Assembly: GCA_020809705.1 (NCBI GenBank)
Contig: CP085836.1
Span: forward strand, 992,001-1,056,000
DNA length: 64,000 bases
Source: Calonectria ilicicola
Lineage: Eukaryota; Ascomycota; Sordariomycetes; Hypocreales; Nectriaceae
Direction of reading: 5' to 3'
The position numbers and the translations under genes were made by a program. Below the pieces are notes generated by a model, which saw only the letters and a program-made list of their open reading frames with translations, searched no databases and had not been told where the DNA came from. Shown in pieces: positions 43,826 through 55,570 of the stretch; positions within the stretch are counted from its first letter, which is position 1, and every line of letters begins with the position of its first letter.

Positions 43826-45234
43826 ATGAATTATTCCAGTTTAAGGACCACAGACCCAGGTGCCCCTGCCACTGTGCCCCGATGTCGCAAGCGCATCGCG
43901 TCATCCCAGCCACAGGGCCCCCCAGAGCCATCACCATTGTATAAACGTCGCAAAACCCCGCTCAGCTGTACCCTGACCAATCACGAGACAAATTACCTGG
44001 GGTTGGAGAATTTTGAAAGCTCCATACCACATCTGCCACTGAATTCCGCTGTAATCGATGTATGTAACATCGGTGCAACGATGCCAGACTGTTCACAAGA
44101 ATTATGGTGGCCGCTGTCAACGTGGGCTGAAGACTGCGCCGTAGATCTGGGCTGGCCGGGAACACAGACATCAATCTCCGAAGATCCAACGATCGAAACG
44201 AGTACATTGCTCAACATCAACGACCTTGCTCTGAACATATACTCGCCTCGGTCATGCTTATCAGGTGCGTTCCACAAAAGTTAGGTAATTGCACGGTCGA
44301 CTTACTTCTGGTATTAGAAACATCCACAGAGCTATCTGATGTATATACTGAAAATTTAGCCGACGCGAATACTTGTTTTATGCCACTGCCACTTGGCCAA
44401 AGCTTGCCGAACACCTGTGCCCCGCAAGTGACAAGGGATCATGCCACTGGGAGCTCGGGGGAACCCCAATCTTACGAAACTCAAATACCACTCATATATT
44501 ATGGAGATTTACCTGAGCAGGCGTTCACTAAAAGAGCCGAGCAGATGCACGATTATCCTGGAACTACAGTAAATGGGGAAAATTGTGACATTAGCTCAAA
44601 CGAGATGGACACTGTCAAGTCAAACGGAGATGCTGCAGGAAAACAAGGCAAAAGTGAAGGTGTTGTCTTTGCATGCCCATTCTTTCGTCTGGATCCCATA
44701 CAAAATATGAGCTGCCTGAATCTCTCATTGACGAGAATCAGGGATGTGAAACAACACCTTCAACGTCGCCACTCACAGATTCCATTTATCTGCAGCGATT
44801 GTAAAGTTGAATTTGCGTCTGCTAAAATTCTTTGTGAGCACGCCAAAAAACGGGAATGTGAGAAGCGCAGGCAACCAAAAGCTTCCTCTTCGAATTGGGT
44901 TCCAAAAAAAGCACAGGAAAAATTGAAAACTACCACGATGAGAAACATGTCGACAGATGACCAATGGTCCAAAGTCTGGGGCATCGTGTTTCCCGATAAA
45001 CCCCAGCCCAACAACCCATACCTTGGTACTATGCTGGAGGAGTTGATAAATACTGCACGGAGCTTTTGGGAACAAAATAGGGAGCAGATGACCCAAAAGG
45101 TGTTGGAGAAGGAGAACCGCTCGGTGTATTTGAATAGTGAAACTCTTAATCTTGCCATGTTGGACATTCTGGAAGATATTGGTAGACAACAAGTACTTTC
45201 TGATGAGGAAAGGGGGTCACGTGGGGACCCGTGA
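43826..45234 (+). CDS. C2H2-type zinc-finger protein of a fungal family
   Basis: Spliced model: 43826-44264 and 44318-45234, joined in phase 1 by a 53-bp intron (gtgcgt...ttctggtattag), giving 451 aa. The N-terminal half is Pro/Ser/Thr-rich with a basic cluster (PLYKRRKTPL), probably nuclear. From about residue 264 it reads FACPFFRLDP, then SCLNLSLTRIRDVKQHLQRRH, then ICSDCKVEFASAKILCEH and C. This is the arrangement I know from a large group of fungal proteins with one wide and one normal Cys/His finger. The C-terminus (WSKVWGIVFPDKPQPNNPY) also fits that group. Its role is unknown; DNA or RNA binding is likely. The stop codon lies inside an inverted repeat (45215-45236). Confidence 0.8.
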
Positions 45235-45260
45235 CCACAGTAGCCCTTTAAGGGCTACTG
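45215..45260 (+). terminator. Two adjacent hairpins at the stop codon
   Basis: The first stem is GGTCACG (45215-45221) with CGTGACC (45230-45236), and its right arm contains the TGA of the C2H2 gene. The second stem is CAGTAGCCC (45238-45246) with GGGCTACTG (45252-45260) around TTTAA. Both stems are perfect. They could affect 3' end formation or mRNA stability. Eukaryotic termination does not need hairpins, so the label is provisional. Confidence 0.45.
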
Positions 45261-45383
45261 CTAGGAGTAAATAGCAATCATAATCATCTTTCCTTCTACA
45301 TATACTGAGCCCCCTACGATATCGTATCACTTTATTAGCCTGTTTTTATGCTTTTAGTTTTATTTTTGTGTATGTATACATAC

Positions 45384-45836
45384 ATGCAAACAAATGGTAA
45401 CAACATCGTCCACTCGCGGGTTAGTTGGAAACATTTGACTCGATATAGGCCTGGGATTTTCTTGCGGCGAGGTTTACACCATAATAGCAAGTGGTCGATG
45501 ATTATTGAGCATAGTTTTAGTACGACAGTATCGCAACATCGGGGCCTAGTAGGAGGTATTTCATACATGTATCAAAGGTCAAAGTGGGATAAAATGGTAG
45601 AACAGTGGTCAAGATATGCGTTTAGGAAGGACTTCCGCGGTAGAGAAGAATTCGCAACAGGTCTATATTTAGGTTGGATGATCTGTCATCTGATAGCGTA
45701 TGCGGAACCTGACAATGTATACATAGACGCGAAAGCAACTGGCAGTAACCCGATATTTCAATGGCACAGACAAGGTTCGTATTTGTTGCAAAGTACTATT
45801 GTGTTGCTAAATATGATGCAAAGGGTCGCTGAATAG
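45384..45836 (+). CDS. Hypothetical protein, about 150 aa
   Basis: A single open frame. I preferred ATG 45384 (MQTNGNNIVH), since the preceding residues come from a T-rich leader. It contains WKHLTRYRPGIFLRRGLHH, several Trp/Tyr-rich stretches (WDKMVEQWSRYAF) and a weakly hydrophobic segment (GLYLGWMICHLIAYA). No family recognised. It faces the methyltransferase gene tail to tail. Confidence 0.35.
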   Translation: MQTNGNNIVHSRVSWKHLTRYRPGIFLRRGLHHNSKWSMIIEHSFSTTVSQHRGLVGGISYMYQRSKWDKMVEQWSRYAFRKDFRGREEFATGLYLGWMICHLIAYAEPDNVYIDAKATGSNPIFQWHRQGSYLLQSTIVLLNMMQRVAE

Positions 45837-45911
45837 CCAAGTATCAACGGGGCTGCAATATTATGCAGAGAATTAAGCAATAGAAACAAAGTCGATAAAA
45901 GCTATATTAAA

Positions 45912-47419
45912 TCAAGGCTTTTTCCCCCATACGAAATATGCCTGAACATAAAGGTGAACTGATGAATCTTTGAGGTCGTTCCTCACATTGGCCATCAGAA
46001 CCTCCACTTCGTCTTTGCTCCAACCCAGAACGCGCGTGAAGACCCCAAGCGTATACGATTCAACAAAAGCGAGCTCTTGATCCAACTGAAGGAGTCCGAT
46101 CTGTCTGGAACTTTCGTCTTCAGGCCATGTCCCGATAGGAATCTGCAATACTACGTTAGCATTTTGATGGCGAACTCTATTTTTGCCGCAAGGTGATCCA
46201 ATACCTGACACTCACCTTTCGTACTTGTTGTTCAACTTCCACAAAGCCTATTTTTTTCAACTCTTCTTTCCATTTACTTGCACGATCAATTGGCTTGCCA
46301 AACTTCTCCATAGCCTCACGCAGCTTGTTGATCCAAGCTTGGGCGTTTAAAGCCTTTTCGTCGGTTTGGTCATCAGACATGAAGCTTGGATCGATTGCTT
46401 GCAACTCAAAGTAGCCTCCGTGGTCTAAATGTTCATATGCTTGTTGAAATAAATTCTCGGTGTTGGCGACGCATCCTTGCAGTTCTCGAGCGTGTATAAA
46501 ATTAAATGACGTTTTGTAAGTCCAACCCCATTCAAAATCGTCCAGCTCAAAAGAGCAGTTGGGAGGAACGCTGCGGTCGGAATGTCAACAGCTGTGATTA
46601 AAATGATAAGAACTCACGTACAAGGGCGACTGTATAGGACTCAAATCATTTCCCACCACCACGGCAAATGGAAATTTGCTAAAGCTTGTTAATAGAAAAT
46701 TACTATGTAAATGCGCCTGTGGACAAGGCGCAAGTCAAAACAATATGACCTTACTCTGCGAAGTCCATGGCCCATTGACCAGTGCCAGTCCCAAGATCAA
46801 GCACACGGTGGATGTTGTCTGGTAAGGGGGCCATGTACAGCTTCTCCTTGAGGATCAATAAATATATCTGATGTAAGTCATCCATACGGCTTTGTTCTTT
46901 TCCATCATTCGGCTGTCAAGACGTTAGCCATTCAGGCACTTCAGGATAAAAGATCGGCGAGACAAACCACTGGATAACTGCCTGCCTGAAACTTGTGGTA
47001 GCGGCGTCCATTCTATGTTTCTGTTAGTGTGTAGACTGCAGCCAATATATGATATCACAGACTTCATATCTGGTCAAGTTTCCGGGTTTCCAGTCAGTGA
47101 ATTTGTGAAAAATATAGACAATATCTCCAGTGACCTACATATATTCCCTATAAATTGGGCTTAATGTCCTACAGCTCGAGGGTGTCTCCCTGAATGTTTT
47201 GTGAGTGATGTTGCTAATGCAATCATCTATCCACTTACAAAGCATCATATGCGGAATCAATATCGTCAGGGTCATCCTACAGAATCTGTCGGTATGTATT
47301 GGGTTTGGTAGAAAGCTCCGATGACTCACATTGTCTTGAAAGGGGTCCTGATCTACCTGTACCTCTGTCGTAAGGGTCGATGGGTTTGCGCCCTGGTCTT
47401 CTGTGGGATTGTCCGCCAT
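45912..47419 (-). CDS. SAM-dependent methyltransferase, LaeA-like
   Basis: Minus-strand exons: 47419-47330, 47276-47239, (unclear part), 47012-46968, 46912-46755, 46684-46622, 46570-46216, 46142-45912. The core is typical of LaeA-like fungal methyltransferases: NGRRYHKFQAGSYPV, PNDGKEQSRMDDLHQ, the SAM motif I RVLDLGTGTGQWAMDF, GNDLSPIQSPFVPPNC, FELDDFEW and FIHARELQGCV. All exons from 47012 onward join in phase. Between 47238 and 47013 I could not find a clean path. RYE before NGRRYHKF is conserved in sequence (ACC AGA TAT GAA), but the upstream frame there cannot be joined to exon 2 without a stop. An unusual splice or a small lesion is therefore present. Methyl acceptor unknown; LaeA itself controls secondary metabolism. 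Confidence 0.85.
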
Positions 47420-50400
47420 GTGGTTTCCCCCGTGGAGAGGGAGAAGAAACAATTTACAGAGAAATGTAAATGTTGCAGGCGGCTAGGTTTGTATTTAACC
47501 CTCCGGGTCTGAATAGAGCTTACCTTTCACTTTCCTCCGTCCAGACCGCTTTGGATCAGGGCATTTTAGAGTGCGAATGGTTTTCATAGACTACATTAGA
47601 TATATGCAATCAACTCCTCCTTTATACCCTGTAAGACACGTAAGATGTTGCCCTTTTTTTAACAGAAAAGGTGGAGAGGGGAGGATACGGGGCCCGCAAA
47701 CCGTGTGTGGCTTCGCAGGAGGCAAACTGGGATTAATGGCGTCGGTGTTCCATCTCTGTATTGAGAAGCTCCGAGAAGGCCGCCGGTTCATGATTCAAGT
47801 GAAACGTGAAGTATGCCTTGCGAGCGGAGATTATTCTGAATTCTAATTCTCCCTAAAGCCTCCTGGCTGACTTTTTGAGGTGCTGTGCTGAAGCTTTGTG
47901 ACCACTCATACATCATTCTACAGAGGCATTTCCCACTATGCACAATATAACACGACATCAAAGTCATGAGAGTAGTCAAGCAAATTTTATGATGACATAT
48001 AATTATCTTAATACAAGGGGTAACCTGTTGTCCAGCAGAGCAGCGTAGAAAGAACCAGTGTATTATGTGCGGAGAATGATGACAGGATTGACGAGAAAAG
48101 ATTACCGCCCCCCCCCCCAACGAATTACGACGATGGACCATCCTTCCAACTAAACCGCTTCCATCACATTCATTTGCTGCTGTCCATTCCTTTTGTAGCC
48201 AGGGGGGCAGAGAACTATGTGCAAGGGAGCCAAACACGAGCCACATCGAGAGGCGCCGGCTGTGAAAGGCCCCGCCATCACTAGTAGACTGATCCCCATT
48301 AACTAACGACCTCACTATCATACAGTACCAATATGCCTTCTATGTGCATTATAAACACTTTTCAGATCTCGCAAATGTAATATCCTCTCCTCTTTTACAC
48401 CACCAGATTTTCTTTTCTGCTAGATACCCATTTTTCTTTTTTAAATGATGCTCGCCGTCTGTATTGTGAAGCTACAAAAGCTCGCTGCAGACAAATCTGT
48501 GTGGCTTGCAATCAGACCGAAAATTGCTGTTTGCAGTATTGCTCTCTCAAGAAAACAAACCTTGATCAAACTGTCGTGAGTGCAGTAAAAAAGAGGAATA
48601 TTCCAAGCTGACTAGATCTTAGCGTAAACTAGGCGAATGGTTGTTCGGGTGGGATTGGGACATGTTCATCCAAAGGGGGAGTTTCGACACCCCCACCTCC
48701 CCATCGCCGAATGACCCGTGCCTCGCTTCGTACGCGCTCTCATCTGGTTTGCAACTCGCGATCACTTTTCACATTTTTCTCCTGTCCGACGATGAAGATT
48801 GTCAAACTTAAAACCCACAACCAGAAAAAAAAAACTATACTACGATATGTCGGTGCTACCTTTTGTAAATAATCGTCATTGGTTATCTCTAGTCTTGCTT
48901 CGCTCTCACTAATTCTCTGCTTTGTGTGCACTTTCTAAATTAGCTTTCCTAATTATCTAATTTATTTTCTTTCGCACGAGTCTAAAGCCAACCAAAATGC
49001 CTGGGCACGGTTTTCTAGTGAAGCGCCCCAAATGTTGATTAACGTACAAGAACAGTAAGCTAGCAATAGGGAATAGTTGGCCAGGAATCCCCCAAGTGGT
49101 AACACCCCTTGTTTGGCGACAGTGAACGTCGTCTTTGCGCGGGGCCATCATTTCCATGCCCTGAAGAGCGCTTTTGAGATAATCGGATATTATGCTTCCT
49201 GGTCCACTAACTTTCCTGGCCGTGCCTAGCAATGAGAGTCAACGTGATCATCAATATGTCTGGTATGTCTTACTCGTGACTGTTCCAAACGTACTTCACC
49301 TCGTTGACCACTTCTTCTATTGGTGATCTCGGCAGTACCAAATTTTGGAGATTGGCGTGGATTTGTGCCTATAGCGCCAACTGAATTTGATACAGGACAT
49401 GGAATATTGAACCAGAGAAAGAGGAACGATGGTTGATAGTAGAGTAGTGAACGGTCAGGGATAGGGAGAGACTCGTGTAGTTATAAGCTAGTAGCCGTTG
49501 TCCACATGTCTCCGTGGTTTGCATTTCACCTGCAGCCCAGAAAAGGCAACGAACAACGCATGCGAGCAGAGTGGCACCCTGGTACCCAGCGAATTTTGAC
49601 AGAGCCTGATCGACAAGATAAATACCCATGGCTCATAGCACTAGATTTTTACGAACAGTGTAGTGCTAGTTGGAAAATTCGACGATACTGAATAGGGATA
49701 TTGTCTGAATGACAAAAGACGTCTCGTCGACATGTCGCCAGTATATGAACTTATAGTACGTGAAAGAATCGGTAGGCGCCCTCTCAACTCAACCGGCATC
49801 AGAAGCGGACTGGCGCAATTAGACGTGAAGTATTTGCCGGCGAATGGTCGATCTCCTATTCTGACGGCTTCTTGTCTAAAGCCGCTAAACTCCATTATTG
49901 ACCGTATTCTGTGGGCAGACCAGCTAATGTAGACTTAGGCCCTCGAGGAGCGGACACGCCTCGAGGCTCTACCTCATCGCGTGAGTTGTGGGGAACGGAT
50001 AAATAATCCCTATTAGTAACACAGATGTTTGAAGAAAGCCTGGTCCAATACCAGAATTGCTGACGATGTTATAGAAAGAAGAATCATTTGGATGTTACAG
50101 TCTTGATGCAGCCACACCGTCAGCCTGTATGGTGGGGATCGAGAAGTGGCCTGCCCTGAGTCATCAATGCCCCGCCAAGCAGATTGTTTGTTTTGAAGCT
50201 GGAACATGGGCCAACACCAAGTTTACTCCCGGAATCACCAAAGCCACTGTCAGGCTGACGCTTTGTTCATTATGGTGTTGCCTCAGCTGCCCCCTGATTA
50301 GTAGGCCTTACCCATGCGGCTACCCCCTGTTCCTCACGCTATGCACATGGCCTAGCTCCAGGATTTACCCTCGCATTGGTCATACCGGTGGGATCACCCC

Positions 50401-50505
50401 CTGAATTATACCGCTTTAGATAGCTAAGAGGTTTAAAATACAAGCGCCTCTTCTCAACTTGCCTATCCAGAGACGCTCTATTGTTGCAAACTTCTTTTTC
50501 TCAAG
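47420..50505. other. Long intergenic region
   Basis: No gene is supported in about 3 kb. Frames at 47788-48321 (-), 49506-49691 (+) and 49732-49932 (+) have no motif and no plausible splice partners. A C12 homopolymer is near 48108. Confidence 0.45.
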
Positions 50506-51680
50506 ATGGAAATTGATTTTACAAAAACCTGCACGGGTTGCTTCGACCCTTTAGACATTTCCCTTTTTTGCGGTAAGGCGTATTGCACCGTCTCTAAGCA
50601 AACACTGATCTGGGATTAGGGCATGCATTGTGCAAAGACTGTCAAGATGACTACGATGAACATAGGTGCCCCATGTGCAAGTACAATGCCAATGAGGACT
50701 TTGAACAGCCGCAGGTGCTTGGAAACTTTGAGGGGATTCGAGGCCCAGCACCAGAGGCCCTCACGATTTGCTCCAGAGCGAAAAATACTGAGGCAATCTC
50801 AACGGTGGTCACAAATGCTCGCGCAACTGGACCAAACCTTGCCACGAATTCACCAAATTTACCCAGGGTAATTTGGTGCCCCGTTGAGTGCCAATTCAAA
50901 GAAATTTACATGTCCACTCTGGCATTAGCAGCTGAAAAAGGAGAGAAGGATCTCGTCTACCAGCTCCTCTCTCGCGGCGACCCAATCCAACAAAACTCGC
51001 ACGATGTTCGACAGCCTCTCGAGGCTGCTATATATGCAGAGGAGTTTGAGATTGCTAAGTTACTTATTCAGGAGGGCGCCTGGCTTTGCTTTCGCGATAT
51101 CACGGCGCTTCACGTTGCTGCTGCTGTGGGATCGGAATACTTTGTCAAATATCTAATGGAAAAGGAGAAGTTCAACATTAAGTATGGCATCTTTGGCTGG
51201 CTTGCTAGAGTTCCCGGAGATGTTTGGAAAAGGATGATTCCCTTTCTGTTTAGCATTGGCCTTGCACCAATGAAATCAGATATAACACTAGCTTTGAGTT
51301 GCGATAACCTAGAGGCTAGCTCGATGATCTTATCTTTATCTTCGAGCCTTCGCACAAGCCCCCAATCGAGTCTTGTCCTGCATCCAAAGAATCTGGAAAT
51401 CTCTCAGCTCCCACTCAAGCTTACTGTTGATCAAGTTGGGGACATGGCCAAGTATGTCGAAAAATACGTAGGCTTGGGGGTCCTGGAATCATTACCCAAT
51501 TGTCCAAACGTGGTTGTTCTTTGGACCACTGTTAAGAGGGCGAATGAGGCTTGGGCATGCCAACCAGCGTTCTCGTGGCTTCAATTGCTGGTGGATGCAT
51601 TAAATGCCGCCAGGCTGGCTCATAGACTGATCGGGATTCAAAAGTTACTACTACGAAGATCATTTCCACCACAGTTTTGA
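50506..51680 (+). CDS. RING-finger protein with ankyrin repeats
   Basis: Spliced model: 50506-50572 and 50620-51680, joined in phase 1 by a 47-bp intron (gtaagg...gggattag) that cuts the RING between Cys22 and Gly23, giving 375 aa. RING-HC ligands are Cys9, Cys12, Cys22, His24, Cys27, Cys30, Cys39 and Cys42 (C3HC4, compact spacing). Such domains recruit an E2 enzyme for ubiquitin transfer. Residues ~108-195 form ankyrin-like repeats (TLALAAEKGEKDLVYQLLSRG, LEAAIYAEEFEIAKLLIQEGA, ALHVAAAVGSEYFVKYLMEK). The remaining 180 residues look helical without a clear family. It may be a small E3 ligase. Another open frame begins at 51677 in a different phase and could be an additional exon, but I found no fitting splice. 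Confidence 0.75.
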
Positions 51681-52542
51681 AAACTGTCACTTTAAAGAAA
51701 GAGGCTACTCTAATGCGACGCGGATTGGTACGACTACATGGCGCTAAATGTGAACACGTTATTATTGCGCGGTCCAGGTCCTGTTTTGGCTGCGAAGGCA
51801 CTGGGAACCAAGATCGCAAAATTGACAATATGAAAGGGAAAAAGGTGAACGGTCTTATGTACGGCGCTGCTCCGCTCTTTTCATACACTAAGGAGTATTT
51901 GTTGCTGAGTGCCGAACATATTCGACGACTTTTGGCATTGGGAGATGAAGGCTCAGAAGGGATATTCGAGTCTCGGGCTGTGCCAGCTGCGAAGGGCTAG
52001 TGTGCAATCCAGCTAGCGGCGGAAGTGGCGGGCTTAGGGGGATATTGGGTATCGAGGCCTATACACTGGAGCACACACCCCATGTTAGCTAAGAATGTAT
52101 GGAAACACTCATTGCTATGCTAAGCAATATATCTCAGTGGTATGCAAGGTAGCGAATGAGCCAGTACAGAAAACAGAGAACCATTCCCAGCCTTCTTACT
52201 ATCTTACTATCTTGCTACCTCTAAGCCGCTCCAATATCGAACTAAAATTCCTAAACCACGCTTTGCATCGTGGTTTTTTCCTATCTAGTTGCCCCATTGT
52301 GTTATTAAATCAATCGTTGCGTTCCGTGCTAGGGTGGAACCCTCAATGTTGCACCGACTCGCAAGGGGATTTAGGTGCATCTCCCCGCCCACAAAACAGT
52401 CGACCATACACATTGGTAGCAGCAACAACGAAACTGCCGTTTGGGAATCTTCATGTTCTACCAGTTTCTACGGATAGTTTTGAAAATGAAAAATAATAAT
52501 AAAAATAGAAATTAAAAATTAAAAAAAAATCGCATTTTGTGC
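51681..52542. other. 3' flank of the RING gene with an unattached open frame
   Basis: An open frame at 51677-52000 (LKTVTLKKEATLMRRGLVRL, SRSCFGCEGTG, SAEHIRRLLALGDEGSEG) looks somewhat protein-like and may be a broken or alternative 3' exon of the RING gene. The rest has no recognisable content apart from an A/T-rich stretch near 52490-52530. Confidence 0.3.
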
Positions 52543-53328
52543 TCAGAGCGACGCCACCATGTCGGAGAGTACTTCATCGTTACTGAACGGCTTGAAAACG
52601 ATATCGCCTAAACTCCCATAATAGACATTCAAGACGTAGCACCCTTCACCTTGTGGCACCCCAATTTCCCACGTTACACATTCTCCTTGATTTCCTTGCT
52701 CAATGCACCGGTAACGAACTAGCTTGCCGCTCTCATCCATTTGCACAATGATGGTTTCCTTCGCCACTTTGATGTACCGTACCTCCATGAAATTCCCTTT
52801 CATTTCATCCACTACGGCGTGCCAAATGACGATTCTGTATTCTTTGGCGTATATTGTCTCAATTCGTCGGAAACATTCCACCCCAAATTTGTCTCGAATT
52901 TCATCAAGCGCCTCATCCCTTTTGACCAAAGATTGAACTGTCACCTCAATGAATACGGCCTTGTTCGTCCCGGGAACCTCTCCGGTCCAAATATTCCCAC
53001 TGGTGTTGCGTACCTCGCCGATGTCGTGAGCCTCAACGTTGTCGTCGACTTTTTCGATTTCCCAAATTTTCTCTTTCCCTGTTTCAATACACTGATAACG
53101 TTGAACGTCTACTCGTCGAATGCGATCAGGAATACGTCGATCGTGACTTTGCAATATGCACGAAGTTGCCACAGTTATCCAAGTAGGTTCATCCTCATCC
53201 CCAAAGGATAAATCAGCCTCCCAGGTTGTCTCTTTAGAATTATTCTCGATCCTTCGGTAATTCAGCGCACCCGGGGCAACTTTTCGGATTCGATGGGGAA
53301 CCTCGTTGGCCGAAAGTGAGGTAGCCAT
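52543..53328 (-). CDS. Hypothetical four-repeat protein, 261 aa
   Basis: An intact single-exon frame from ATG 53328 (MATSLSANEVPHRIRKVAPG). It contains about four repeats: RIRKV...YRRIEN...TTWEADL; RIRRVDVQRYQCIETGKEK-IWEIE; EIRDKFGVECFRRIET...RIVIWHAVV; VRYRCIEQ...CVTWEIGV. Each alternates charged and hydrophobic residues like short beta strands and ends in Trp. No known family is recognised, and no signal peptide or membrane span is seen. The repeats suggest a small beta-rich fold. It is flanked by about 550 bp of A/T-rich DNA downstream and by unremarkable DNA upstream. Confidence 0.65.
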   Translation of the reverse strand: MATSLSANEVPHRIRKVAPGALNYRRIENNSKETTWEADLSFGDEDEPTWITVATSCILQSHDRRIPDRIRRVDVQRYQCIETGKEKIWEIEKVDDNVEAHDIGEVRNTSGNIWTGEVPGTNKAVFIEVTVQSLVKRDEALDEIRDKFGVECFRRIETIYAKEYRIVIWHAVVDEMKGNFMEVRYIKVAKETIIVQMDESGKLVRYRCIEQGNQGECVTWEIGVPQGEGCYVLNVYYGSLGDIVFKPFSNDEVLSDMVASL

Positions 53329-54263
53329 CCAAATTTAGTGAGCAGTTTACATGAAAGGAAAACATCCACTCCATATAAAATTGGAATTCAGGAAAGCGCA
53401 CAAATAGTCGTCATACAGAAAGGAAAAAAAGGAAAGGGAGGGGAGATGGTTATAGTTACATAAAGTCCAAGTTTCTATAGGGGTCAAACGAATGGGTTTA
53501 GTGCGTAGCTAAAAATAAAGGCAGGCCTGCATCGCCAACCTGCAATTTAATTGTCGAGGATGTTCCCATCTGGCTTCAGCTTCAGCGACAAGTGTTACAT
53601 CGGTATTTGCGTCCCTAAGGTGTGAAGGGGTCGACCGGCTAACCCCACCTGGGTCACGGGAGAAAACGCAGTAATCAAGTGCAAAGGCAGGAAGGTTCCA
53701 ACCAGTCGATTATCCGCGCCGCTTTGTTTCAGACCCTAGATTCCGAGATCGCCTCGACAGCGGCGAGAAAGTGTTCCAGGGCCACATAAGAGAAGTACCA
53801 TGTTTGACGGACCGGGCGATCCGCCGTAGGAAGAACAGCTCACTATACACACGGCGAAATATAACACTAGGGGGTTAGGAACGACAGCGCGGGCTGAATG
53901 TGACAAGGATACAAACATCGATGCGCTTTGGGAAGGGTATGAAAAACTCAGAGAGAGGTGCATCGTCGGTGTCCGGGGGGACGGAGTGCCGCAGCGCCAG
54001 GATGGGGTGCCCTGAGAAAGGCGAAGTGAAAATTCGGCGATTGAATCCACCCGTATCACTGTTCGGCGAGCTACTCCGGTCGGCAGCCTACACATTGCTC
54101 ATAGCGGCGTCGTATTTTGCAGTGTCGGGATCGAGAGAGTAACTTGATATCAGGTATATTTCATCTCTAGCCATTGGGCTAGGAATGGGGTATGCCAAGG
54201 ACAAGTCTAATTACCAGCAATTGCTGCGACGGCCCCGGTCGTGGTCCGTTTCCACCTCACCAC
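53329..54263. other. Intergenic region
   Basis: No gene, repeat or RNA gene recognised. Confidence 0.5.
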
Positions 54264-54299
54264 TCACTGACAGACCGGAACACCCACCTCAAGCCGCCA

Positions 54300-54455
54300 G
54301 GACATGACGGCGCGTTCAGTGGCAGTCATGATTTTCAGGGCACCAATACATGCTTTTGCGCAAGGCCCGTTCAAAACAGCTCCAGGAGCAAGTTGACGGA
54401 GGAATTGAACAAAATCAAGTGCCTCAGAGCCTTTGAGACTCTGAAGTTGTGTGTT
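54300..54455 (-). pseudogene. Truncated member of the repeat-domain family
   Basis: On the minus strand it encodes NFNTQLQSLKGSEALDFVQF followed by LRQLAPGAVLNGPCAKA. This matches HQLLNDLEPSQALAFVEF and FGNEVLREIMSW in the intact gene at 33496. Only the first third of one domain is present, and the frame then runs into unrelated residues. It follows directly on the inverted upstream module, so the normal first exon and intron appear to be deleted. Confidence 0.55.
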
Positions 54456-54620
54456 GAAATTGTCGTTACAACCCGCTAGCTCCGTGTGTTGTGTGCCTGC
54501 TACGGGTTCACTTTTTACTGCTGAAGACAAAATGGTAGGCCCGGTAATCAGCGCCCCCTCACAGGGTTGGTGCACCCGGAATGGAACCCCCCTTCTATCA
54601 TAGCACCATGGAGCCGCAAA
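54455..54620 (-). promoter_or_regulatory. Shared upstream module, inverted copy
   Basis: The reverse complement reads 'accattttgtcttcagcag', 'taaaaagtgaacc' and 'agctagcgggttgtaac'. This parallels 'caccattttgccttgcggag', 'taaaatgcgaacc' and 'catatagcgggttatgac' at 33285-33360. Confidence 0.45.
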
Positions 54621-55560
54621 GCTATGGCTACTGCGGTGGACTGTTTTCATTTCACCACCTGTTTGCCGTCCTGCCATGCCCATTACGGTGGTCAGGTTGG
54701 CAGGGGATTGTTACTCGCTGTGAGGGGGCTTTGCCGCACACCGACTTTGTTCTCTCATCCTCTTTGTTGGGGAAATGGGACAGCGAATCCCCCCCCAAGC
54801 CCGTGGCTCAAGCATCATCATGGGAGTGAACAAGACAGTCAGCCACGCTTGTTTCAGCTTGAGCCGTCTCTTTGATTATAGCCCCTGCCAGCAAGGAAGA
54901 GATTCTAGATTCAGCGAGATGCATATTAATGAGGCGCTTTTGCTTTCCTTCTTTCGGGCAAATGGGTAACAGCGAATCCTGCCACGTAGGGGATAAGCAG
55001 GCCAAGGATACCGTGCCTCCTAGCCGGACCCTCTCCCCTTCGTCCCTTCCCCCTCTGTCCCCGCGCCAACACAGATCGAGGGTGTTCATATGGATGACCT
55101 CCGGTACACGCCAGGAGAAGATTGCGCAGCGGGGATACAGGCGAGAAGCATCCAGGCCAATCCACCCCAGTGGAGTGGCCAGCCAGAGCCACTCCCACCA
55201 ACCGTGTCGCATAAATGTTGCGGAGAGAACAAGGCTTGGCAAACACCATCCAGGCCAGGGCGAAAGGCAGGGGGAGTGTTTCCTCCACCGTTGGTCAAGG
55301 TGGGGTTGATAATACTGTCCAATAGCATCGTAAAATTATCGATAAATTGCAGACACGCCTCCGTGAGCCTAATCAGCTTGAACAACGACAGCCACCCCGC
55401 TTGTACAAGACGGGATTAGCGATGACCCGCCCGATCCGCGCGCCAGAACAGGCCCAATCATTGGCCCCCAGCCAGAGTCGGCCCACTAAACCTTAATCAT
55501 GCAGCGGTCACGCGCCGGCCGCTCCGACGTCCCAGCTACTGCTCCAAGGCCAGACAAAAC
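54620..55560 (-). repeat. Dispersed ~1 kb repeat, copy C (inverted)
   Basis: On the minus strand the order of blocks equals that of copies A and B: 'gattaaggtttagtgggc' near 55495, 'caatttatcgataat' near 55335, 'ccttgttctctccgcaac' near 55235, 'ggatgcttctcgcctg' near 55155, 'gctgaaacaagcgtgg' near 54860 and 'tgaaatgaaaaca' near 54650. It stands immediately upstream of the truncated family member, as the other two copies do. Confidence 0.6.
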
Positions 55561-55570
55561 TCTCTGTGCT

